Below, piece after piece: positions 1-6,438 of a stretch of DNA of 10,165 bases. A program made the position numbers and the translations under genes. Position 1 is the first letter of the stretch; every line of letters starts with the position of its first letter. The stretch lies in the NCBI GenBank assembly GCA_945903925.1, contig CAMDPJ010000068.1, positions 1 through 10,165 of the forward strand. The letters run 5' to 3'. This stretch comes from Chryseobacterium gleum (GTDB lineage: Bacteria; Bacteroidota; Bacteroidia; Flavobacteriales_C; GCA-002722245). The notes beneath the pieces were generated by a model. It had not been told where the DNA came from and ran no database searches. It worked only from the letters and a program-made list of their open reading frames with translations.

Positions 1-1
1 C

Positions 2-1426
2 ATACAATTTCGTTTCGATAACAGTTATCGAACCTTGCCGGCTAAATTATTTGAAGACTGCAATCCTACGGCCGTTGCACAACCTCAACTCATCATCTTA
101 AATGAAGTATTAGCAAAAGATTTAGGCTTGAATTTCGAAGGAATTTCTAACGAAGCAGCTGCAGAGTTTTTAAGTGGGAATAGAATTATTGATGGCGCTC
201 AACCTATTGCTCAGGCTTATGCGGGACATCAATTCGGACATTTTAATATGCTGGGTGACGGACGTGCAATTTTATTGGGAGAACATATCACACCGCTTAA
301 TCAACGTTTCGATATTCAACTCAAAGGTTCGGGCGAAACGCCTTATTCTCGTCGTGGCGATGGCAGAGCAACGCTTAGTTCTATGCTGCGCGAATACATC
401 ATTAGTGAGGCAATGTTCGCTTTGCAAATTCCTACTACCCGAAGCTTAGCTGTTGTATCTACTGGTGAAGAAGTTCACCGCGAATACACGCATGAAGGAT
501 CTGTGCTTACTCGCATTGCAGCCAGTCATATTCGCGTGGGTACTTTAGAATATGTTCGCAGATTCACTGACGTAGAAACCTTTACTACTTTCACCAATTA
601 CACCATTCAAAGACATTACCCTCATTTACTTCACAGCGAAAACTATGCTTTGAACTTCCTAAAAGAAGTGATGGAAAAACAAATTGATTTGGTTGTAAAC
701 TGGATGCGCGTTGGTTTTATTCATGGAGTAATGAACACCGACAACATGAGTATCTGCGGAGAAAGCATCGATTTCGGGCCGTGCGCCTTTATGAATTCAT
801 ATCATCCCCAAACCAAATTTAGTTCTATCGACCATCAAGGCAGATACGCCTTTGAAAACCAAGCGGCCATTGCCAAATGGAATTTGAGTCGCTTTGCAGA
901 AACACTTTTGGTGTTAATCGACAAAGACAGCGCAAAGGCCATTGATTTGGCTCAAGGCGTACTGAACACCTTCTCAGAGATTTTCGATAAAAGATGGCTA
1001 CAAATGATGCGCAATAAACTAGGAATGATGGGTGAAGAAGATGGCGACGACAAAATTATTCTCGATTTATTGGCGTGGATGCAAGAGCATTCTGCAGATT
1101 ACACCAACACTTTTATAGCGATTCAAGATAAAGAAAAACTAAAAGAAAACATTTATCAAAACGCAGTATTTCAAACGTGGTATCAATCGTGGATCAAACG
1201 AATTACTAAATCATCGTTTGAAATCATGCAGCAAAACAATCCTTTTGTTATTCCGCGAAATCATTTGGTAGAAATGGCACTTTTTTCTGCGACCAATCAA
1301 AACGATTTATCCCTTTTAAGTGAGCTATTATCGACTATTGAAAAGCCTTGTGATTACAGCAAAAAGGTGGATAAATTTCAAGCGATGGGAAATGATGAAG
1401 GGTATAAAACGTATTGCGGGACTTGA
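2..1426 (+). CDS. selO: SelO/YdiU family protein adenylyltransferase (AMPylase), 5'-truncated by window edge
   Basis: SelO pseudokinases transfer AMP from ATP onto Ser/Thr/Tyr of target proteins and are linked to redox stress. The reading frame is open from base 2, and its first residues (FRFDNSYRTLPAKLFE) match the family's N-terminal FDN(S/T)Y..LP signature. The true start is therefore upstream, and the TTG at 35 is not a start. About 474 codons are visible, close to the roughly 480 of E. coli YdiU. Counting from the TTG: LKGSGETPYSRRGDGRA at 96-112 is the nucleotide-binding signature. HGVMNTDNMS holds the presumed active-site Asp (D236), and IDFGP holds the presumed metal-binding Asp (D246). 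The C-terminus is YCGT, with Cys third from the end, where vertebrate SelO has selenocysteine. The E. coli disulfide-partner position before the HQGRY region has no Cys here; C250 in GPCAF is the nearest candidate (inference). It converges on lysA. Confidence 0.95.
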   Translation: MQFRFDNSYRTLPAKLFEDCNPTAVAQPQLIILNEVLAKDLGLNFEGISNEAAAEFLSGNRIIDGAQPIAQAYAGHQFGHFNMLGDGRAILLGEHITPLNQRFDIQLKGSGETPYSRRGDGRATLSSMLREYIISEAMFALQIPTTRSLAVVSTGEEVHREYTHEGSVLTRIAASHIRVGTLEYVRRFTDVETFTTFTNYTIQRHYPHLLHSENYALNFLKEVMEKQIDLVVNWMRVGFIHGVMNTDNMSICGESIDFGPCAFMNSYHPQTKFSSIDHQGRYAFENQAAIAKWNLSRFAETLLVLIDKDSAKAIDLAQGVLNTFSEIFDKRWLQMMRNKLGMMGEEDGDDKIILDLLAWMQEHSADYTNTFIAIQDKEKLKENIYQNAVFQTWYQSWIKRITKSSFEIMQQNNPFVIPRNHLVEMALFSATNQNDLSLLSELLSTIEKPCDYSKKVDKFQAMGNDEGYKTYCGT

Positions 1427-1434
1427 TTTATAGA

Positions 1435-1532
1435 ACAATAGTTCCTTCGGGGTACCTCAGGATGACAACCACGCTTAAAAAATAGCACTTTACGTAGTTT
1501 GTCATCCTGAGGTACCCCGAAGGAACTATTGT
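1435..1532. repeat. Long perfect inverted repeat between convergent selO and lysA
   Basis: Arms 1435-1468 and 1499-1532 are exact reverse complements over 34 bases, separated by a 30-nt spacer (1469-1498). The right arm contains GTCATCCTGAGGTACC followed by CCGAAGGAACTATTG. There is no T-run after the stem on either strand, so it is not a textbook intrinsic terminator. Its position between two converging genes would still suit a bidirectional 3'-end hairpin. The GTCATCCTGAG...GAAGGA core resembles dispersed intergenic palindromes that I recall from Bacteroidota genomes; that is memory, not a search. TTATA flanks both sides (1428-1432 and 1534-1538), which might be a target-site duplication or chance in AT-rich DNA. 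Confidence 0.9.
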
Positions 1533-1551
1533 CTTATAAGTAAAATTTAGA

Positions 1552-2715
1552 TTATTTTATCGCATCAGAATAAACAGCAGTATGCAAGGTCTTCAAATTA
1601 TAGTTTGAAGCCATTACTTCGCCATAGGCCCCAGCACTTTTGATTTCAATTAAATCACCTCTTTTTGACAAAGGCAATTCTAGTGCTTTGGCGAAAGTGT
1701 CGGTTGATTCGCATATCGGACCAACAACATCGTAAGTATCTAAATCTACAGCAGTGGTGCTTAGGTTGTTTATTTTGTGGTAGGCTTGGTATAACATCGG
1801 ACGAATCAATTCGGTCATTCCTGCATCTAAAATCATGAAGCTTGTATTCGCTCCTTTTTTCACATATAGCACTCGCGAAATCAAAGAAGAACATTGCGCA
1901 ACGATACTTCTACCTAATTCGAAATGAAGTTTTTGGTGCGGACGCAATTGCAAAAACTCGTTGAAAATGGCAAAGTATTCTTCAAACTGAGAAACATCGT
2001 TGGTTTCGGGGTTATAGTAATCAATACCTAATCCTCCGCCAACATTAATAAATTCTAATGCAACACGACGGCTTTCAAACCAATCTTGTATATTATTTAC
2101 TCTAACGCATAAGTTTTTATATGAACTCAAATCGGTGATTTGAGAACCAATATGAAAGTGAATTCCTACAAATTTCAAGTTCTTAGATACCTTGATACAA
2201 TCTACCACGCTATCCATCTCCTCCATATTCACTCCGAATTTATTTTCTTTCAAGCCGGTAGAGATATGCTTGTGTGTGTTCGCATCAACATTGGGATTGA
2301 TACGCACAGCAATATTTGCAATCTTATTGTGTTTGGCAGCCAAATCGTTAATCACCTCCATCTCTTGCACCGATTCGCAATTGAAGCAAAATATATCGTT
2401 TTTTAAAGCCGTAATAATCTCGTCATCTGATTTTCCTACTCCCGCAAAAACAACTTCATTTCTAGGAAAGCCCATGTCGATGGCCTTTTGTACTTCGTTA
2501 CCACTAACGCAATCGGCACCCAAACCATAACTATGAATGGTGTTTAAAATTTTGTCGTTCACATTGGCTTTAAGAGCATAATGCAACACATAGCCATACT
2601 TCTTTGCTTCAGAAGTAACAACATTTAATGTTTTCTTAAGCAATTCAACATCATAGAAATAGAAAGGTGTTTTCAGCGCGCCGAAATGTTCCTTTTGCTT
2701 TTGCGATATTATCAT
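1552..2715 (-). CDS. lysA: Diaminopimelate decarboxylase
   Basis: This PLP enzyme decarboxylates meso-2,6-diaminopimelate to L-lysine, the final pathway step, in the cytoplasm. The 387-residue protein is a fold-type III (alanine-racemase-like) decarboxylase. HYALKAN carries the Schiff-base lysine K49. HIGSQ (188-192), GGGLG (226-230) and ELGR (266-269) form the phosphate and cofactor-binding loops. DAGM..LIRP (297-306) and the CESTDTF motif (335-341, catalytic Cys335 contributed across the dimer) are present, as is the C-terminal GAYG..MASNYN (362-373). The length is slightly short for the family because little follows the NYN motif. The ATG at 2713-2715 lies 6 bases after the lysC stop, so the two genes are surely co-transcribed. 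No good Shine-Dalgarno is adjacent; an AAAGGAG lies too far upstream to serve. The gene converges with selO across the inverted repeat. Confidence 0.96.
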   Translation of the reverse strand: MIISQKQKEHFGALKTPFYFYDVELLKKTLNVVTSEAKKYGYVLHYALKANVNDKILNTIHSYGLGADCVSGNEVQKAIDMGFPRNEVVFAGVGKSDDEIITALKNDIFCFNCESVQEMEVINDLAAKHNKIANIAVRINPNVDANTHKHISTGLKENKFGVNMEEMDSVVDCIKVSKNLKFVGIHFHIGSQITDLSSYKNLCVRVNNIQDWFESRRVALEFINVGGGLGIDYYNPETNDVSQFEEYFAIFNEFLQLRPHQKLHFELGRSIVAQCSSLISRVLYVKKGANTSFMILDAGMTELIRPMLYQAYHKINNLSTTAVDLDTYDVVGPICESTDTFAKALELPLSKRGDLIEIKSAGAYGEVMASNYNLKTLHTAVYSDAIK

Positions 2716-2721
2716 GTGAGA

Positions 2722-4080
2722 TTATGCCTTTTGTAGTTTTTCTCCTTTTAAACCAAACAAACCTTCGTTGATGGTTTGCAGAGCTTTCAACTTGTTTGAT
2801 GAATCGGTTAAAACAGAAATATTGTGTGTGCTACCTCCGAAAGAAATCATTCTCAAAGGAACACCAGATAAAGCGTTAAATAGCTTTTTAGCCATTCCAC
2901 CTTCGTCACTTGACATATCACCAACAATACAAATGATGGTTTGGTCTTTATCAACCTCTACATTTCCAAAGGCTTGCAATTCTTTAACAATTTGATCCAA
3001 ATGTGTTGCATCATCAATAGTTAACGAAACAGCTACTTCAGAAGTAGTAATCATATCTATTGGGGTTCTGTATCTTTCGAAAACTTCGAATACTGAACGT
3101 AAGAAACCGTAAGCCAACAACATACGTGTTGAAGCAATTTTAATAGCGATGATGCCATCTTTAGCGGCAACTGCTTTTACGAAATTACCGCTCGTTTTAG
3201 CAGGATGCTCAATAATAGTAGTTCCTTTTGCTTCTGGCTGCATAGTATTCAACAACTTAACTGGAATGTTAGCTTGTTTAGCAGGAAGAATGCATGAAGG
3301 ATGAAGAATTTTTGCGCCGAAATAAGCCAACTCAGCAGCTTCATCAAACGACAATTCAGCCACTGGTTTAGTCTCCCCTACAAAACGAGGATCGTTATTA
3401 TGCATACCATCGATATCGGTCCAAATTTGAATCTCACTCGCATCAATAGCATTACCAATCAATGATGCAGTATAGTCACTTCCTCCTCTTTTCAAGTTAT
3501 CAATTTCACCAAAAGTATTTCTACAGATATAGCCTTGTGTTACAAACAATTCGATTTCTGGATATTTCTTCAATTCTTTAGCGATATGCTCTCTAGTGAA
3601 TGCTAAATCTGGCTCTTCATCTTTGTTGATTTTCATGAAGTTAAGAGCAGGTAACAAAACAGAATTCAGTTTTTGCTCTTCTAAATATACCTGAAACATC
3701 GCTGTGCTTATCAACTCACCTTGAGCCAGCAATGCTCTTTCTTGGTAAACATTAAAAGCCTGAACCACAAAAGTTTTCATGTAGTTAAAGTTCTCTCTAA
3801 TGGCAGCAAATGCTTTTTCTTTAAATTCAGCTTCTGTATAAAGTTCGCTCATTATGGCTTCGTAATTCTTCTCCATCTCCTCTATCTTGGCAACTGCTTC
3901 TTCTTGCTTGTTTTTGTACAACAAAGCAGCAATTTCTACTAAACCGTTGGTGGTTCCCGCCATGGCCGAAAGCACCACTATTTTAGGGTCTTTATCTGCT
4001 GTTACCAATTTAGCAACTTCCTTCATTCTTGCAGCAGAGCCTACTGATGTTCCGCCAAATTTTAAAACTTTCATTTTCAT
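2722..4080 (-). CDS. lysC: Aspartate kinase with two C-terminal ACT domains
   Basis: Phosphorylates L-aspartate to aspartyl-4-phosphate, the entry step to lysine/DAP, threonine and methionine. The protein is 452 residues, almost the length of monofunctional E. coli LysC (449). The amino-acid-kinase domain covers about 1-290: KFGGTSVG (7-14), ERALLAQGELIST (114-126), the RGGSDYTA substrate/ATP loop (198-205), WTDIDG...NDPR (220-232) and the AYFGAKILHP segment (252-261). Two ACT repeats follow, about 305-375 and 378-445 (TIICIVGD at 381-388; FGGSTHNISVL at 414-424). These normally give feedback inhibition by an end product. Lysine is likely here because of the lysA partner, but that is inference. 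ATG at 4080 is used; a second ATG two codons in (4074) would give MKVLKFGG, which is closer to homologues, so the start is uncertain by two codons. It is the first gene of the lysC-lysA operon. Confidence 0.96.
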   Translation of the reverse strand: MKMKVLKFGGTSVGSAARMKEVAKLVTADKDPKIVVLSAMAGTTNGLVEIAALLYKNKQEEAVAKIEEMEKNYEAIMSELYTEAEFKEKAFAAIRENFNYMKTFVVQAFNVYQERALLAQGELISTAMFQVYLEEQKLNSVLLPALNFMKINKDEEPDLAFTREHIAKELKKYPEIELFVTQGYICRNTFGEIDNLKRGGSDYTASLIGNAIDASEIQIWTDIDGMHNNDPRFVGETKPVAELSFDEAAELAYFGAKILHPSCILPAKQANIPVKLLNTMQPEAKGTTIIEHPAKTSGNFVKAVAAKDGIIAIKIASTRMLLAYGFLRSVFEVFERYRTPIDMITTSEVAVSLTIDDATHLDQIVKELQAFGNVEVDKDQTIICIVGDMSSDEGGMAKKLFNALSGVPLRMISFGGSTHNISVLTDSSNKLKALQTINEGLFGLKGEKLQKA

Positions 4081-4120
4081 ACCTTTTACTTTAAGATAAA
4101 GTGAGAATTTTTAAGAGCGG

Positions 4121-4128
4121 CAAATATA
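4121..4128 (-). promoter_or_regulatory. Candidate Bacteroidota -7 promoter element for lysC-lysA
   Basis: Read on the minus strand this is TATATTTG, a full match to the Bacteroidota sigma-ABfr -7 consensus TAnnTTTG. It lies about 41 bases before the lysC ATG, so transcription would start near 4114 and leave a short leader. A -33 TTTG at the usual spacing is not evident (only T-rich sequence; a TTTG exists but is too far upstream), so this is a motif match rather than a proven promoter. Confidence 0.45.
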
Positions 4129-4181
4129 GGAAAGTGAAAGGAAAAAATACAGCGCAAATAAAAATATTAACTTTACCTACC

Positions 4182-5000
4182 ATGCTTAAACGCCTTTTTT
4201 TCTGTTTCTTAGTATTCACAAGCCTTTGCCATTGTGCTAAAAACGAGGCTAGCCCTCCCTCCTACATTAAAATAAACGAAATTGAACTTAAAACCAATAG
4301 CAACACACAAGGAAGCGAGAGTGCAAAAATCACAGATGCATGGATTTACATCAACGACCAATACATAGGCGCTTTTGAATTGCCTTGCGATATTCCTGTT
4401 TCTAATGAAGGAGAAGTAAAAATAACTGTGGCTGGGGGTATTAAAAATAGCGGACAAGCCAATATTCGCGAGAAATACGTTTTCTATTCGTGGTACGACA
4501 CCACCTTCACTTTACAAGAAGAGCATCATTTGATTAGTCCGAAAATAAACTTCCTCGCCTCAGCCAACTTCTTACATATCAATGATTTCGAAAGCAACAA
4601 CACCAACCTTGTTGCCGATACCGATAGCTATACTTCCATCTACATAAGCAACAGTGCTTACGAAGGTTTAAAATGTGGGGAAATTACCGTGAACAGCAGT
4701 CATAAACTAGGAAGAATTAAAAGTAATTTGAATTTTACAGTCCCCACTTCTGGCAAAAGAGTTTTTTTAGAAATGAATTACGCCTGCAATGCGCCTATCA
4801 TCGTTGGCTCTATTGTTGGCAATAGCCGCACGCCCATCATCACTTTAAGCGCTACCCAAATGCAATGGAATAAAATTTATATCGACCTCACTAAAACCTT
4901 AAATGGAGAAAAATTTGAATTTTACTTCGAAATTCAGCACATTAGCGGAGACGAAAACACAGTTAGATTCGACAACATTAAGATTATCGCCCAAAAATGA
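4182..5000 (+). CDS. Predicted cell-surface lipoprotein of unknown function, first gene of polysaccharide cluster
   Basis: I do not recognise a named family. The start chosen is ATG 4182, giving 272 residues that open with a lipoprotein signal: MLKR, a hydrophobic stretch, then Cys16 and Cys18 (TSLC or LCHC lipobox). An upstream in-frame GTG at 4101 would add 27 charged residues before the signal and overlap the candidate lysC promoter, so it is rejected. The mature protein looks all-beta. Residues about 28-125 contain DAWIYINDQYIGAFELP, a pattern I recall from other Bacteroidota surface lipoproteins with an Ig-like or carrier-type fold. Residues about 130-272 run from NDFES to VRFDNIKI, typical of a jelly-roll, carbohydrate-binding-like domain. 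The stop overlaps the next ATG by four bases (ATGA), implying translational coupling. A role in glycan binding or export at the outer membrane is inference from the neighbours only. Confidence 0.8.
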   Translation: MLKRLFFCFLVFTSLCHCAKNEASPPSYIKINEIELKTNSNTQGSESAKITDAWIYINDQYIGAFELPCDIPVSNEGEVKITVAGGIKNSGQANIREKYVFYSWYDTTFTLQEEHHLISPKINFLASANFLHINDFESNNTNLVADTDSYTSIYISNSAYEGLKCGEITVNSSHKLGRIKSNLNFTVPTSGKRVFLEMNYACNAPIIVGSIVGNSRTPIITLSATQMQWNKIYIDLTKTLNGEKFEFYFEIQHISGDENTVRFDNIKIIAQK

Positions 5001-6403
5001 ATAAAATAGTTCAAGCTTTTAAATACATCATTAGCGATTGGCTGATGGCTGCTTTGGCCTGGATTGTTTTCTTTGTGTATAGAAAAACATCGTTGGATCA
5101 ATCATTGGAATCTATTGATGTTATTTTAAAAGACCCTAAATTACATCTCGGACTCTTAATCATTCCATTCTTTTGGTTTTGCTTGTATTTGATGCAGGGG
5201 CAGTACAGCAATGTTTTTAGGAAATCGAGACTTACCGAAACCGGACAAACATTACTCACTTCAGCCTTTGGTACCATCATCATTTTCTTCACTTTATTAA
5301 TCAACGACTATAACCACACTTATTACAAGTCTATTGCAGCCTTATTCCTTATTCATTTCACACTAACTGCCATTGTTCGCTTAATCATAACTTCTCAAAA
5401 TGCCCACAAAATACACCGAAGAATTTACGGATTCAACTCCATCATCATTGGTAGCGGCAATAAAGCAGTTCAAATTTTCAATGAACTAGAGAGCATGACA
5501 AAGTCGATGGGAAACAAATTCCTTGGCTACGTTAGTATTGAAGAAGAAGAGAAGAACGCGGCACTATCTGCGCACTTAAATCAACTGGGAAGCACTAAAG
5601 ACCTAAAAAACATTATTGAAAAATATCAGATTGAAGAGGTAATACTGGCCGGCGAACATCATGAAAGCGAAATCATTAAATCTCTTTTAAGCAAACTAGA
5701 AGGCAAAAATATTATTATCAAAACCATACCCGATATGGAAGACATCTTGGCGGGTTCGGTGAAAATGAATTCTATTTTGGGTGCCGCACTTATCGAAATC
5801 TCTCCAGATCACATGCCTCAATGGGAGAAAAGTGCAAAAAGAGCCTTTGATATTGTATTTTCTATTTGTGCTTTAACGCTAGGGTCTCCATTTTACCTAA
5901 TCTTGGCTATTGTAGTAAAAACAAGTTCTAAAGGACCTGTCTTTTTTCTGCAGGAAAGAATAGGTATTCATGGCAAACCCTTCTTTATCATAAAGTATAG
6001 AACGATGTTTATCGACGCCGAAAAAATGGGTCCGGCTTTAAGTAAAAATAACGACCCTCGCATTACCAAAACAGGTAGAATATTGCGCAAAACGCGCTTA
6101 GATGAACTTCCACAATTTTGGAATGTATTGAAGGGCGATATGGCTGTGGTGGGGCCTCGCCCCGAAAGACAATTCTATATCAAACAAATTGTAGAAAAAG
6201 CACCTCAATACTATTATTTGCAAAAAGTAAAACCTGGCGTTACCTCATGGGGGCAAGTAAAATACGGCTATGCAGAAAATGTAGAAGAAATGATAGCTCG
6301 CTTAAAATTCGATTTAATTTACATGGAGAACCGTTCATTGTTAGTCGACTTTAAAATCATTGTTCACACCATTCTCATAGTTTTGCAAGGAAGAGGAAAA
6401 TAG
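4997..6403 (+). CDS. Polyprenyl glycosylphosphotransferase (WbaP/WcaJ-type initiating sugar transferase)
   Basis: Transfers a sugar-1-phosphate from a nucleotide sugar to undecaprenyl phosphate at the inner membrane, starting a capsule, exopolysaccharide or O-antigen repeat unit. The protein has 468 residues. Predicted helices lie at about 12-28, 50-67, 86-103 and 112-132. A Rossmann-like CoA-binding-type domain follows (NSIIIGSGNKAVQI from 147, through about 270). The C-terminal bacterial sugar transferase domain starts at KRAFDIVFS (281-289), whose hydrophobic stretch is the re-entrant helix. Signature motifs are QERIG (319-323), KYRTM (333-337), the catalytic Asp-Glu in RLDELPQFWNVLKGDM (D369/E370), VGPRPER (385-391) and KPGVTSWGQ (412-420). 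The sugar (Glc, Gal, GlcNAc or other) cannot be read from sequence. The ATG at 4997 lies in an ATGA overlap with the lipoprotein gene and has no Shine-Dalgarno, so expression is probably coupled. Confidence 0.93.
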   Translation: MNKIVQAFKYIISDWLMAALAWIVFFVYRKTSLDQSLESIDVILKDPKLHLGLLIIPFFWFCLYLMQGQYSNVFRKSRLTETGQTLLTSAFGTIIIFFTLLINDYNHTYYKSIAALFLIHFTLTAIVRLIITSQNAHKIHRRIYGFNSIIIGSGNKAVQIFNELESMTKSMGNKFLGYVSIEEEEKNAALSAHLNQLGSTKDLKNIIEKYQIEEVILAGEHHESEIIKSLLSKLEGKNIIIKTIPDMEDILAGSVKMNSILGAALIEISPDHMPQWEKSAKRAFDIVFSICALTLGSPFYLILAIVVKTSSKGPVFFLQERIGIHGKPFFIIKYRTMFIDAEKMGPALSKNNDPRITKTGRILRKTRLDELPQFWNVLKGDMAVVGPRPERQFYIKQIVEKAPQYYYLQKVKPGVTSWGQVKYGYAENVEEMIARLKFDLIYMENRSLLVDFKIIVHTILIVLQGRGK

Positions 6404-6438
6404 CTCAACTTCCCTATCTTTTGCTATATTAGCGCGCT

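Noticed and set aside
35..37. TTG at 35 as the start of selO
   Set aside because: The frame is open to the window edge and the residues before the TTG (FRFDNSYRT) match the conserved SelO N-terminus, so the gene is cut by the window.
1435..1532. Inverted repeat as a standard intrinsic terminator
   Set aside because: The arms are much longer than usual, the 30-nt loop is large and neither side has a T-run. A role in termination remains possible but is not shown by the sequence.
2140..2530. Plus-strand open frames opposite lysA
   Set aside because: They are antisense to a strongly conserved lysA coding sequence, mutually overlapping, with no recognisable motifs and no start context.
4101..4181. 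GTG at 4101 as the lipoprotein gene start
   Set aside because: It would put 27 charged residues before a clear lipoprotein signal peptide and would overlap the candidate lysC promoter.
6413..6430. Separate promoter for the dehydratase (TATCTTTTG before the GTG)
   Set aside because: The spacing does not fit TAnnTTTG exactly, no -33 element is at the right distance, and the gap to the upstream gene is only 35 bases, so operon transcription is the simpler reading.
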